A stretch of 64,000 nucleotides of DNA from CADCVQ01 sp038260305 (lineage in GTDB: Bacteria; Actinomycetota; Thermoleophilia; Solirubrobacterales; Solirubrobacteraceae): assembly GCA_038260305.1 (NCBI GenBank), contig JBBSNY010000017.1:19299-83298 (forward strand). Reading direction: 5' to 3'. Numbering within the stretch: position 1 is the stretch's first letter; every line of letters starts with the position of its first letter. Shown in pieces: positions 40,846 through 51,800 of this stretch. Made by a program: the position numbers and the translations under genes. Under the pieces are notes generated by a model that was given only the letters and a program-made list of their open reading frames with translations, was not told the DNA's origin and did not search any database.

Positions 40846-41844
40846 TCAGCCGCCGATCTGCGACATCGTGCGCTCCGGCTGGCGGAAGCCGGGTTCGTTG
40901 ACGCCGTGCTTGAGCTCCTTGCGCCAGACGGCGTCGCGGATGATCTCGCGCAGCCCGTCATCGGAAACGCCGTCACGGATGGGGGTGCGCAGGTCCGTCT
41001 CGTGGAGGCTGAACAGGCACGTGCGCAGCTTGCCCTCGGCAGTCACGCGAATGCGGTCGCAGTCGCCACAGAACGGCTCCGAGAGAGGGTTGATGAAGCC
41101 GATCTTGCCCTTGCCGTCCTTGAAGCGGTAGACGCGCGCTGTGGCGCTGCGATCGCGCGGCACGGCCTCCAGCGGATGCACGGCATGGATCGCGGCGCGA
41201 ATCTCGTCACCCGTCAGCACGAGGCTCGGATCCCACGCGTGGTCGGCGTCCAGCGGCATGAACTCGATGAAGCGCACCTCGTAGGGGTGCTCGCGGGCGA
41301 ACTCCGCAAACGGCAGGATCTCGGTCTCCGTGAAGTTGCGCATGCCGACCGCGTTGATCTTGATCGGGTGGGCGTCGGGGAACTGCGCGAGCGCTTGGAG
41401 GCCGCGCAACACGCGCGGCAGCGCGTCGCGGCGGGTCATCTCGAAGAAGCGGTCGCGCTGCAGCGAGTCGACCGACACGTTGAAGCGGTTGATGCCGGCC
41501 GCCACCAGTGCCTCGGCGTCGCGCTCGAGCAGGAAGCCGTTCGTCGTGACGCTGAGGTCGGCCACGCCCTCGACCGACGCGAGGATCTTCGCCAGGCGCG
41601 GGAAGTCTCGGCGCACGAGCGGCTCGCCACCGGTCAGGCGGATGTCGCAGACACCCATCGAGGCGAGCACCGACACAAGCCGCTCGATCTCCTCGAAGCT
41701 CAGCACCTGATCGCGCTCCAGCCACGGCAGGCCCTCGGCCGGCATGCAGTACTGACAGCGGAAGTTGCAGCGGTCGGTCACCGACACCCGCACATCGCGG
41801 ATGAAGCGGCCGTGTCCATCGCGCAACGGCTCAATCTTGTTCAT
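40846..41844 (-). CDS. moaA: GTP 3',8-cyclase MoaA
   Basis: 332 aa from ATG 41844 (GGAGG 5 nt upstream). Radical-SAM site CNFRCQYCMP (C-x3-C-x2-C), GGEPL in RLTGGEPLVRRDFPRL, the second [4Fe-4S] set FCGDCDRIRVTAEGKLRTC, and the C-terminal Gly-Gly tail (MSQIGG) needed for the reaction. With MoaC it makes cyclic pyranopterin monophosphate, the first intermediate of molybdenum cofactor, needed by the CO dehydrogenase 5 kb away. Its start overlaps the end of moaC by 14 bp. Confidence 0.97.
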   Translation of the reverse strand: MNKIEPLRDGHGRFIRDVRVSVTDRCNFRCQYCMPAEGLPWLERDQVLSFEEIERLVSVLASMGVCDIRLTGGEPLVRRDFPRLAKILASVEGVADLSVTTNGFLLERDAEALVAAGINRFNVSVDSLQRDRFFEMTRRDALPRVLRGLQALAQFPDAHPIKINAVGMRNFTETEILPFAEFAREHPYEVRFIEFMPLDADHAWDPSLVLTGDEIRAAIHAVHPLEAVPRDRSATARVYRFKDGKGKIGFINPLSEPFCGDCDRIRVTAEGKLRTCLFSLHETDLRTPIRDGVSDDGLREIIRDAVWRKELKHGVNEPGFRQPERTMSQIGG

Positions 41845-42358
41845 AACGCCTCCAGGTACCCGATCGGCCACCATGTTTCTCGAGGAGCTCGACGCGCTCC
41901 AGCACGACGCCCCGCTCCATCCCCTTGACCATGTCATAGACGCACAGCGCTCCCGCGGCGCACCCGACCATCGCCTCCATCTCGACGCCGGTGCGCGCGA
42001 ACACGCGAGCGGTCGTCGTCACGCTGACCTCGCCGGCGTCGACGTCGATGTCGATGTCGACGTCGACCGAGCTCAGAGACAGCGAGTGCGCGAGCGGAAT
42101 CCACTCGTCGGTGCGCTTGGCCGTCTGGATCGCCGCGAGCCGCGCCGTGCCGATGACGTCGCCCTTCGGCGCGTCGCCGGCGACGACCGCCGACGCGGTC
42201 TCGGGCGTCATGCGCACGATCGCCCTGGCGATCGCCACACGCTGCGTCTCGGGCTTCTCGCCCACGTCGACCATCCGCGCCCGGCCGTGGGCGTCAAGAT
42301 GCGTCAGCAGCTCGCCGGGCATGTAGGTGCGTTCGTGATCGGGTTCGTGGTGGTTCAT
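41831..42358 (-). CDS. moaC: Cyclic pyranopterin monophosphate synthase MoaC
   Basis: 175 aa. Family motifs are in order: LTHLDAHGRARMVDVGEK, KGDVIGTARLAAIQTAKRTD, IPLAHSLSLSSV, RTGVEMEAMVGCAAGALCVY, DMVKGMERG and LLEKHGGRSGTW. The usual P-L-C-H is P-L-A-H here, as in many actinobacterial copies. It converts the MoaA product to cPMP. First gene of a two-gene moaC-moaA operon. The N-terminal 13 residues are variable. Confidence 0.95.
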   Translation of the reverse strand: MNHHEPDHERTYMPGELLTHLDAHGRARMVDVGEKPETQRVAIARAIVRMTPETASAVVAGDAPKGDVIGTARLAAIQTAKRTDEWIPLAHSLSLSSVDVDIDIDVDAGEVSVTTTARVFARTGVEMEAMVGCAAGALCVYDMVKGMERGVVLERVELLEKHGGRSGTWRRYEQD

Positions 42359-42789
42359 GACGTTGTGCAGCTGGCGCGATGACGCTCGCCGATCGGGCGC
42401 TGAGGCTCAGCCGTCGAGCGCGAGCACGCCCGTTCGCAGGTCGGGGACCGCGAGCCGCTTACGTTCAGTATGCACAATCCGGCCGCCCACTCCCCGGCGA
42501 AGCCGGTGGCGCCGCGTCGACGAAAGCGCTGGCGCGCCATCTTGTTGATCCGCACCCGGGTGATCGCCGCTATCAGTCCTCGTGGTCCGTCGAGCGATGA
42601 TCCTGGCCTGGGAACTGGACGTCATGCCGAGGAAGGTCGCAAGGCAACCACAAGGGGACGACTGTGGCGCCTCGCGAAAGCGAAGTCTCACTCGCGCGAG
42701 ATCTTACCGTCATGAGCCCACACTCCACCCGGGCCTGACCGGGCGGATCAGCGTCCGCTGAACCTCAGAACACGATCCCGGGAGACCCC
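42359..42789. other. Intergenic region upstream of the ferritin-like genes
   Basis: These 431 bp separate divergent moaC and the first ferritin-like gene. Short frames exist but have no coding character. I see no tRNA, no molybdenum-cofactor riboswitch fold that I can prove, and only small GC-rich hairpins. It must hold both promoters. Confidence 0.4.
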
Positions 42790-43488
42790 TTGAACCATCT
42801 GAATTTCGAACTGCTCGACATCGACGGCGCCGTGCGCGAGGCCGGCGAGGCTGCCGGCTTCGACCGCAGCGACTTCCTCAAGAAGGGCGCGATCGCGGGC
42901 GGCGGCCTGATCGCCGGCGCCGCGCTGTTCGGCCCCTACCTCGACGACGCCGAGGCGAAGATCTCTTCCCACAAGTCCAAGCGCAACGACATCAAGATCC
43001 TCAACTTCGCGCTCACGCTCGAGATGCTTGAGGCGTCGTTCTATCGCGAGGCGAACTCCAACAGGGTCTACGGCACCGACATTCAGCTCCAGCGCTACAG
43101 CGAGTGGGTGGCCGGCCACGAGGCGCAGCACGTGACGTTCCTCAAGGGCGCGATCAGGGACCAGGGCGGAAAGGCGGTCAAGAGGCCGAACTTCGACTTC
43201 GGCGACACCGTCACCGATCAGGCCAGGTACCGGGGCACCGCTCAGGTGATCGAGGACATCGGTGTCCGTGCCTACCTCGGCCAGGCCTCTCGCATCCATC
43301 AGCCGAAGCTGCTGACGGCTGCCGCGACGATCCTCGCGATCGAGGCGCGTCACTCGTCCTGGATCCGCTTCCTCAACGCGCCGGCCGTCGCGGACACGCC
43401 GACTAACGCGCTCCCCGCGCCGACGACATTCGACAAGCCCGCGTCAGAGAAGGCCACCCTCCGCAAGGCAGGCGGCTTCATCAAGTAG
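42790..43488 (+). CDS. Ferritin-like domain protein, copy 1
   Basis: 232 aa from TTG 42790 (GGGAGA 5 nt upstream; the paralogue starts identically). Residues 25-50 (DRSDFLKKGAIAGGGLIAGA) form an N-terminal hydrophobic segment resembling a Tat-type signal but with R-S-D-F-L-K instead of twin Arg. The mature part is a four-helix Ferritin_2-type bundle with paired Glu/His: LNFALTLEMLEASFYREA, AGHEAQHVTFLKGAI and AATILAIEARHSSWIR. Relatives include stress- and desiccation-associated proteins; metal binding is likely, ferroxidase activity unproven. Tandem with copy 2. Confidence 0.85.
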   Translation: MNHLNFELLDIDGAVREAGEAAGFDRSDFLKKGAIAGGGLIAGAALFGPYLDDAEAKISSHKSKRNDIKILNFALTLEMLEASFYREANSNRVYGTDIQLQRYSEWVAGHEAQHVTFLKGAIRDQGGKAVKRPNFDFGDTVTDQARYRGTAQVIEDIGVRAYLGQASRIHQPKLLTAAATILAIEARHSSWIRFLNAPAVADTPTNALPAPTTFDKPASEKATLRKAGGFIK

Positions 43489-43526
43489 CACCGTCCGAGC
43501 AGGGCTGCACCGCTACGAGTGCGCCG

Positions 43527-43541
43527 CCCGGCAATGCCGGG
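43527..43541 (+). terminator. Attenuator-like hairpin between the two ferritin-like genes
   Basis: A 6-bp GC stem (CCCGGC / GCCGGG) with an AAT loop lies 38 bp after copy 1 and 46 bp before copy 2. With no U-tract it may only reduce readthrough, letting the two paralogues be expressed at different levels. Confidence 0.35.
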
Positions 43542-43587
43542 TGCGTCATGTCCGCCGAACGTCAGAACCTCACACCAGGAGAATCCC

Positions 43588-44274
43588 TTGAACCATCTGA
43601 ACCTCGAATCGATTGACAGCGACGGCGCCGTGCGCGACGCCGCCGAGGCCGTCGGCCTCGACCGCAGCGACTTCCTCCGCAAGGGCGCCCTCGCCGGCGG
43701 CGGCCTCGTTGCCGGCGGCGCGTTCTTCTCGCTCCTCGGCCCCGCCGAGGCGAAGATCTCACGCCACAAGTCCAAGCGCAACGACGTCAAGATCCTGAAC
43801 TTCGCTCTCACGCTCGAGTTCCTCGAGGCCGAGTTCTACCGTTTGGCGCTGGAGAACAAGGCGGCGGGCACCAACGCCCCGCTGCAGAAGTTCAACGAGG
43901 TCGTGGCCGATCACGAGGCCAAGCACGTGGCCTTTCTCAAGGGCGCGCTCGGACGATCCGCGGTCAGGTCGCCGTCGTTCGACTTCGGCGCCGCGGTCAC
44001 CGATCAGGCGATGTTCGCCGCCACCGCTCAGGTGCTCGAGGACACCGGTGTCAGCGCATACCTCGGCCAGGCCGCCCACATCCTCCACCGCCCGTACCTG
44101 ACGGCTGCCGGAACGATCCTCACGGTCGAGGCGCGGCACTCTGCTTGGATCCGCAACATCAACGTGCCGGCCGACGAGACGACGGCGGTCGACGATCTCC
44201 CGTCGCCGCGCTCGTTCGACGTGCCCGCCACCGAGCGGGCCACCCTGAAGAAGGCAGGCGGCTTCATCAAGTAG
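43588..44274 (+). CDS. Ferritin-like domain protein, copy 2
   Basis: 228 aa from TTG 43588 with AGGAG 6 nt upstream. It shares its start (NHLN...), signal-like segment (DRSDFLRKGALAGGGLVAGG), the K-I-S-x-HKSKRND block, the Glu/His helices (LNFALTLEFLEAEFYRLALE, ADHEAKHVAFLKGAL, AGTILTVEARHSAWIRNINV) and the last nine residues (KKAGGFIK) with copy 1, so it is a tandem duplicate with moderate divergence. A rho-independent hairpin follows at 44301. Confidence 0.85.
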   Translation: MNHLNLESIDSDGAVRDAAEAVGLDRSDFLRKGALAGGGLVAGGAFFSLLGPAEAKISRHKSKRNDVKILNFALTLEFLEAEFYRLALENKAAGTNAPLQKFNEVVADHEAKHVAFLKGALGRSAVRSPSFDFGAAVTDQAMFAATAQVLEDTGVSAYLGQAAHILHRPYLTAAGTILTVEARHSAWIRNINVPADETTAVDDLPSPRSFDVPATERATLKKAGGFIK

Positions 44275-44300
44275 CAGCGATCGAGCAGCGAAGCAGCACC

Positions 44301-44322
44301 GCGAGGCCCTGCGGGGCCTCGC
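44301..44322 (+). terminator. Terminator after ferritin-like pair
   Basis: A perfect 9-bp stem (GCGAGGCCC / GGGCCTCGC) with a 4-nt loop lies 26 bp after the stop, followed by a T-rich stretch (AGTCGTTCTGTTG). Confidence 0.7.
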
Positions 44323-44448
44323 AGTCGTTCTGTTGCGCCGAACGCGACGGACGGCCGGCCGGCCCGACAAGAGTGGCGGCGCGCCCGGCTCTTCGAACTG
44401 CCGGCTATCCGGCTCCACGCAGCCGCATAGCCGCTAGTCTGCGCGGTC

Positions 44449-44787
44449 GTGAGCCGCCGAGTGATTACCGTGCTGGCCGCTTGTCTGATCACGATGGTGG
44501 CCCTCATCGGCCAGGTGCCGATGTCGGAGGCCGGGACTCGAGCCGTCGTCCTCAAGGACCTCACGTTTTCGCCCAAGTCGGTCTCGATCAGGAGGGGCTC
44601 GACGGTGAAGTTCGAGTTCATGGATCCTGCCACCGACCACAACGTGACCAGCGATGGCCACAAGCGCTTCAAGACCATCAGAAACCGCACCAAAGGCACG
44701 GTCAAGCGCAAGTTCACGCACCGCGGCGTCTATCGCTACGAATGCACGCTGCACCCCGGGATGACCGGGCGCATCACCGTCCGCTGA
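44449..44787 (+). CDS. Secreted cupredoxin (plastocyanin/azurin-like)
   Basis: 112 aa from GTG 44449 with a signal peptide (VITVLAACLITMVALIGQVP ending SEAG). The cupredoxin core shows VVLKDLTFSPKSVSIRRGST, the first His ligand in ATDHNVTSDG, and the C-x-x-x-H-x-x-M loop YECTLHPGMTGRITV that completes a type-1 copper site. It should carry electrons or bind copper outside the membrane. Stand-alone gene. Confidence 0.85.
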   Translation: MSRRVITVLAACLITMVALIGQVPMSEAGTRAVVLKDLTFSPKSVSIRRGSTVKFEFMDPATDHNVTSDGHKRFKTIRNRTKGTVKRKFTHRGVYRYECTLHPGMTGRITVR

Positions 44788-44925
44788 GGCCGCTCCGGCC
44801 ACCGGCAGGCACCCTGCAGGTCTCCCGCGACGAGTGCCGACGCGCCACGACATGCGCCGGAAACGACGTTGCTACGTTTAGCTCAAGGGTCGGCGATCCG
44901 CCGACGGACTGCGAGGAGGCCAAAG

Positions 44926-45132
44926 ATGAGCGACACCGAGAGCGAGACCGAGACCGAGACGGCGGCGGAGACGCTGACGTGCCTGTACCCAGGGTGCGGG
45001 CGCGACGCCGTGCCGGCGCCGAAGTTCGGTGGTCCGCCGCCGCGCTACTGCGACGACGAGGGCCACAACGCGGGCTCGACGTTCCAGGCGCTGCAGGCCA
45101 ACAAGGAAGACGGCGCCGCCGACGAGGGTTGA
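44926..45132 (+). CDS. Small Cys-containing protein
   Basis: 68 aa; GAGGAGG lies 9 nt before the ATG. After an acidic Thr/Glu N-terminus (MSDTESETETETAAETLTC) comes CLYPGCGRDAVPAPKFGGPP then RYCDDEGHNAGS, giving a C-x4-C ... C-x4-H pattern that could bind one zinc. Similar blocks occur at the start of larger actinobacterial DNA-binding proteins, but here it stands alone. Role unknown. Confidence 0.65.
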   Translation: MSDTESETETETAAETLTCLYPGCGRDAVPAPKFGGPPPRYCDDEGHNAGSTFQALQANKEDGAADEG

Positions 45133-45181
45133 GCGGGGCGGCCCGCCTGAACCGGCCGTCCCACAACCACTCCGCGCGCCG

Positions 45182-46147
45182 TCAGCGACGGCGGCGCGTA
45201 TGGATCCCCGGGCGGGAGCGCTCGTCCGGCACCCCCCCGGCCCGCGCGAGCATCGCCCGGGTCGCCTCGGGGAGGGTGACGAACCGCCGCAGCCCGTCCG
45301 CTGCGCCGCTGCGGCGGTCGGGCGCGGGCAGGCTCACGTGCCACAGGCCCCGGATCGGGGTCCCGCGCACGTCGAGCACGACGAGCGCGCCGCGCTCGAG
45401 CTCGTCTCGCACCGTGTGGGCGACGGCAAGCGTCACGCCGCGGCCCGCCGCCACCTGGGCCAGGGCCGCCGCGAGGTTCGGGAACGTCCGCGAGCGCCCC
45501 GCCGCGATCGCCTGCCTGGCGAGGAACGCTCCGGTTTCCGTCGAGGCGTCCAGGCCCGACGGGCCCAGCAGCCACGGTGTGCCGACGAGCGCCGCCGGCG
45601 CGACGGCGTGCGAGCCGGCGAGCGCGTGGCCGGGCGCCGCGACGACGACGAGCGTGTAGCGCAAAAACGGCTCGGACTCGATGACCGGATGCTCGTCGCG
45701 CGAGACGCGCGGACCGAGCGCGATGTCGACGTGGCCGTCGGTCAGCAGGCGGGCGAACTCATGCCCGCGCGCGACCTTGAGCTCGATCGACAAGCCCGGA
45801 TGGTGGCGGGTGAAGGCGTCGAGCAACGGCTCCGCCGCGAGCTCGGCGAAGCTCGCCGTGGCGGCGACGCGCAGCGTCGCCTGCGAGCCGCCGGCCTGGC
45901 GCACCGCGCGCCGCGTGTCGTCGGCCAGCGTCAGGATCTCCCCGGCGGCGATCGCGAGGCGGCGCCCGCCGGGGGTCAGCTCGAGCGAGCCGCCGCTGCG
46001 GATGTAGAGGTCGTCGCCGAGCTCGCGGCGCAAAGCTCCGACTGCGCCGGATACGGCGGGCTCGCTGACATCGAGGGAGCGCGCGGCAGCCTTGACGCTT
46101 CCGAGACGGGCAACAGTCAAGAACGACCTGAGCTGCGATAGGGTCAA
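45182..46147 (-). CDS. LysR-family regulator, divergent from the CODH operon
   Basis: 321 aa from TTG 46147. N-terminal helix-turn-helix (LRSFLTVARLGSVKAAARSL, DVSEPAVSGAVGALRRELGD) and a periplasmic-binding-like effector domain (about 90-300). Its position, head to head with coxM with 87 bp between the starts, is the classic arrangement of a LysR activator with its target, so it probably controls the CO dehydrogenase operon. The effector is unknown. The C-terminus is Arg-rich (GIHTRRRR). Confidence 0.9.
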   Translation of the reverse strand: MTLSQLRSFLTVARLGSVKAAARSLDVSEPAVSGAVGALRRELGDDLYIRSGGSLELTPGGRRLAIAAGEILTLADDTRRAVRQAGGSQATLRVAATASFAELAAEPLLDAFTRHHPGLSIELKVARGHEFARLLTDGHVDIALGPRVSRDEHPVIESEPFLRYTLVVVAAPGHALAGSHAVAPAALVGTPWLLGPSGLDASTETGAFLARQAIAAGRSRTFPNLAAALAQVAAGRGVTLAVAHTVRDELERGALVVLDVRGTPIRGLWHVSLPAPDRRSGAADGLRRFVTLPEATRAMLARAGGVPDERSRPGIHTRRRR

Positions 46148-46149
46148 TT

Positions 46150-46161
46150 AAGCAATCGCTT
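46150..46161. promoter_or_regulatory. Candidate LysR operator
   Basis: The palindrome AAGC-AATC-GCTT lies directly at the start of the divergent LysR gene and 8 nt upstream of the -35 box proposed for coxM. The extended form TTAAGCAATCGCTTCA fits a T-N11-A site. A regulator bound here could repress itself and activate coxM. Confidence 0.4.
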
Positions 46162-46168
46162 CATGCGG

Positions 46169-46198
46169 TTGACCCGGCGATCGTAGCGTGCATAGGAT
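46169..46198 (+). promoter_or_regulatory. Candidate promoter of the CODH operon
   Basis: TTGACC (46169-46174), 18-bp spacer, TAGGAT (46193-46198), 37 bp before the coxM start. Both boxes are close to a housekeeping-type consensus. Confidence 0.5.
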
Positions 46199-46234
46199 CG
46201 TCCGTCGGTCCACTCTCGGAAGGAGCGTCACACC

Positions 46235-47113
46235 TTGGCAATGCAGACCCCTGCACCGGTTGAGTATTCCCGCGCAACCAGTGTCGACGACGCCATCGCG
46301 CAGATGTCATCGCTCGGCGGAAACGCGCGTTTCCTCGCCGGCGGCCACAGCCTGATCCCGATGATGAAGCTGCGTCTGGCCGATCCCGGTCATCTGATCG
46401 ACATCAACCCGCTCGAGCCTGAGCTGAGCTACATCCGCCAACAGGGCGACGAGATCCGGATCGGCGCGATGACGCGTCATCGCGACATGCTGGAGAGCGA
46501 GCTGCTCGGGCGGCACTTCCCGATCTTCTTCGAGGCCGAGCATGTGCTCGCCGACCCGGTCGTCCGCAACCGCGGCACGATGGGCGGCTCGTTGTGTCAG
46601 GCCGACCCGGCCGAGGACCTGTCCGGCGTCGTGACGGCGCTCAAGGGCGAGGCAGTCCTGCGCGGCCCCGGTGGCGCCGAGCGCGTCGTCGGCATGGACG
46701 AGTTCCACGTCGGGCCGTACATGACCGCGGTGCAGCCGACCGAGCTGCTGATCGAGGTCCGCTTCAAGCTGAAGCCGGGCGGCGGCAGCGCCCACGAGAA
46801 GGTCGAGCGCCGTGCCGGCGACTTCGCGATCGTGGCCGCGTCGGCCGCGCTGTGGATCCAGAACGGCACGATCACCGATGCGGGCGTGGCCTGCAGCGCC
46901 GTCGGTCCCACGACCATGCACATCAGCCGGGCAGAGCAGGCGCTCATCGGCCAGGCGCCGAGCGAGGCGCTCTTCGCCCAGGCCGGCAGCATGGCCTCGC
47001 AGGACTGCGAGCCGAGCGCCGACGGCCGTGGACCGGTCGACTACAAGCGCCACGTCGCCGGTGTCCTCACCAAGCGCGCACTCGTCAAGGCCGCCGCACG
47101 CGCGGGCCGTTAG
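46235..47113 (+). CDS. coxM: Carbon monoxide dehydrogenase, FAD subunit CoxM
   Basis: 292 aa from TTG 46235 (AAGGAG 9 nt upstream; the in-frame ATG two codons later is too far). FAD-binding motifs of the medium subunit are FLAGGHSLIPMMKLRLADPG (about 33-52) and the T-M-G-G-S-L-C loop in NRGTMGGSLCQADPAEDL, where Cys replaces the usual Ala. A CO dehydrogenase flavoprotein C-terminal domain follows. It takes electrons from CoxS and passes them on toward the respiratory chain. First gene of coxM-coxS-coxL, the standard form I order, 12 bp before coxS. Confidence 0.96.
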   Translation: MAMQTPAPVEYSRATSVDDAIAQMSSLGGNARFLAGGHSLIPMMKLRLADPGHLIDINPLEPELSYIRQQGDEIRIGAMTRHRDMLESELLGRHFPIFFEAEHVLADPVVRNRGTMGGSLCQADPAEDLSGVVTALKGEAVLRGPGGAERVVGMDEFHVGPYMTAVQPTELLIEVRFKLKPGGGSAHEKVERRAGDFAIVAASAALWIQNGTITDAGVACSAVGPTTMHISRAEQALIGQAPSEALFAQAGSMASQDCEPSADGRGPVDYKRHVAGVLTKRALVKAAARAGR

Positions 47114-47125
47114 GAGAACTGACCG

Positions 47126-47617
47126 ATGCAAGTTTCCATGTCGATCAACGGCCAGGCTCACTCGTACGACGTCGAGCCGCGCATGCTGCTCGTCCACTAC
47201 ATCCGTGAGATGGCCGAGCTGCACGGAACCCACTGGGGTTGCGACACGTCCAACTGCGGCATCTGCGTCGTACTCATGGACGGGCAGCCGATCAAGTCCT
47301 GCACCACCCTCGCCGCCATGGCCGAGGGACACGAGATCCTCACCGTCGAGGGTCTTGAGAAGAACGGCGTGCTCGATCCGATTCAGCAGGGCTTCCACGA
47401 GATGCACGCCCTGCAGTGCGGCTTCTGCACCCCCGGGATGATGGTCACCGGCCGTTGGCTGATCGACAAGCATCCCGACCCGACGAATATGACCGATTAC
47501 GAGATCCGCGAAGCGATCTCGGGAGGCCTGTGTCGCTGCACCGGCTACGTGAACATCGTCAAGGCGATCAGGTGGGCTGCCGCATACGAGGCCGCCGCCG
47601 CCACCGGAGGTAACTAA
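47126..47617 (+). CDS. coxS: Carbon monoxide dehydrogenase, iron-sulfur subunit CoxS
   Basis: 163 aa. Two [2Fe-2S] clusters: the plant-type site GCDTSNCGICVVLMDG with a fourth Cys in KSCTT, and the C-terminal four-helix site CGFCTPGMM plus GGLCRCTGY. It relays electrons from the molybdenum site in CoxL to FAD in CoxM. AGGAG stands 8 nt before the ATG. Four bp separate its stop from coxL. Confidence 0.97.
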   Translation: MQVSMSINGQAHSYDVEPRMLLVHYIREMAELHGTHWGCDTSNCGICVVLMDGQPIKSCTTLAAMAEGHEILTVEGLEKNGVLDPIQQGFHEMHALQCGFCTPGMMVTGRWLIDKHPDPTNMTDYEIREAISGGLCRCTGYVNIVKAIRWAAAYEAAAATGGN

Positions 47618-47621
47618 GCAC

Positions 47622-50041
<2,420 letters not shown>

Positions 50042-50045
<4 letters not shown>

Positions 50046-51199
50046 GAAATGCCGCTCTGGCGCGGCGAGCTGAAGAGCTCGCCGCGCAGGGCGCGGCCTA
50101 CGTGACCGCGACCGTCGTCCGCGCACAGCGGCCGACGAGCGCGCGCGCGGGCAACGTCGCCCTCATCACCAGCGATGGAACCATCCAGGGCTTCGTCGGC
50201 GGCACCTGCACCGAGCACAGCGTCCGGCTCTTCGCCTGGACCGCGATGCAGACCGGCGAGCCCGTCCTCGTCCGCGTCCTCCCGGAGGCCGTCGAGGACG
50301 ACGACCCGCGCAAGAACGACGACGGCGCCGTGAACGTCGTCAACCCCTGTCTTTCCGGTGGCGCGATCGAGCTCTTCCTCGAGCCGACGCTGCCGATCCC
50401 CCGCGTCACCGTCGTCGGCTCCAAGCCGATCGCCGCGCAGATCGAGCGGCTCGGATCGGAGTTCGACCTTGACGTCGTCGCCGTCGGCGACGAGGCCGCC
50501 TCCGTCCGCGAGGGCGACCTCGCGATCGTCATCGCCGCCCACGGCAAGGGCGAGCTCGAGGCGCTCAAGGCCGGGATCGTCGCCAAGCTGCCGTACATCG
50601 GGCTCGTCGCGAGCCCGAAGCGCGGCGCCGCATTGCTCGAGGAGCTGCGTGCCGACGGCGTGTCCGAGCAGGACCTCGCCCGCGTGAAGTGCCCCGCCGG
50701 TATCAACATCGGCGCCCGCACCGCGCCCGAGGTCGCCCTGACGGTCCTCGCCGAGATCATCCAGACGCGTTACAGCGACGCCTACACGGCGCCGATCCGC
50801 GCGCCGAACGATCAGGTCGCCCCGACATTCGCGATCGACCCGATCTGCGGCATGACCGTGCCCGCCGAACCCGGCGCGCTGCAGCTCGAGCACGCCGGCG
50901 AGACGGTCTACTTCTGCGCACCCGGCTGCAAGAAGACCTACGAGACGCAGCGGTTATCCGGCCCGCCGCCGTCGTCCCCCGACGCGCCGGCACCGACGGG
51001 CATGATGCCGACCGACGACATCGCGTCGACGCCGTCCCCCGGTACGGCGACCACCGCGGTCGATCCGATCTGCGGCATGACGGTTCTGGCAACCGACGAC
51101 ACGCCGCAGCTCGAGCACGAGGGCGCCACCGTCTACTTCTGCCGCGACGAGTGCAAGGCGACGTTCCAGCGAGAACAGCATGCCGTCGGCGCAGCGTGA
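50042..51199 (+). CDS. XdhC/CoxI-family protein fused to two YHS domains
   Basis: 385 aa from GTG 50042. Residues 1-115 are an XdhC_CoxI domain (SARAGNVALITSDGTIQGFV, GGTCTE) and 120-245 the XdhC Rossmann domain (RVTVVGSKPIAAQIERLGSE, KLPYIGLVASPKRGAALLEE). Two YHS domains follow at 265-302 (IDPICGMTVPAEPG, VYFCAPGCKKTYE) and 340-378 (VDPICGMTVLATDD, VYFCRDECKATFQ), each with a C-G-M and paired Cys. XdhC proteins bind and sulfurate the Mo cofactor; YHS domains bind metals such as copper. The fusion could serve Mo-S-Cu assembly. The upstream extension of the frame overlaps coxL and is rejected. Confidence 0.9.
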
Positions 51200-51800
51200 C
51201 GTCTTCGTCACAGGGCTCGTGCTCGGTGCCGGAGGGTCACGCCGGTTGGGACGCCCGAAGCAGCTGCTGCCCTACGGCGACAAGACGCTGCTCGGTCACG
51301 TCCTGACGACGGCCCGCGACTGCGGCTTCGACCAGCTCCTCGTCGCGCTCGGCGGCGCGGCGGACGGCGTTCGCGAGCAGGTCGACCTCAGCGGAGCCGA
51401 GGTCGTGCTCAACGAGGCGTTCGGGAGCGGCTGCTCGTCGTCGATCGCGACGGCGCTCGGCAGGATCGATCCTCGCGCCGATCTGTTCGTCCTGATGCTG
51501 GGCGATCAGCCTGGGGTCACGGTCGAGACCGTCGCGGCGCTGCTCGCGGCCCGGGGCGACGCTCCCATCGCCGTCTGTCGATATGACGACGAGCGTGGGC
51601 ATCCGTTTGCCTTCGCACGCCGTATGTTTGGTGAGCTTGAGAATCTCCACGGAGACAAGGGCGTCTGGCGCCTGCTGGATCAGCGGGCCGAGGATGTCGT
51701 GGAGGTGCCGATCACCGGTCCCGTCCCCCTGGACGTGGACACACCCGAAGACTACGAGGCAGTCCTGGCCGCGGCCGGGTTTGTGGAGGCACGTGCATGA
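51180..51800 (+). CDS. MobA/MocA-like nucleotidyltransferase
   Basis: 206 aa beginning MPSAQRDVFVTGLVLGAGGS. The nucleotidyltransferase signature LVLGAGGSRRLGRPKQLLPY, then FVLMLGDQPGVTVETVAALL and CRYDDERGHPFAFARRMF, match the MocA/CoxF-type family that adds CMP to molybdopterin. Form I CODH uses molybdopterin cytosine dinucleotide, so this is probably its dedicated cofactor enzyme. It overlaps the preceding gene by 20 bp and the next by 4 bp. Confidence 0.9.
   Translation: MPSAQRDVFVTGLVLGAGGSRRLGRPKQLLPYGDKTLLGHVLTTARDCGFDQLLVALGGAADGVREQVDLSGAEVVLNEAFGSGCSSSIATALGRIDPRADLFVLMLGDQPGVTVETVAALLAARGDAPIAVCRYDDERGHPFAFARRMFGELENLHGDKGVWRLLDQRAEDVVEVPITGPVPLDVDTPEDYEAVLAAAGFVEARA

Noticed and set aside
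42359..42789. Molybdenum-cofactor riboswitch between moaC and the ferritin-like gene
   Set aside because: I could not find a fold or conserved blocks that would support it.
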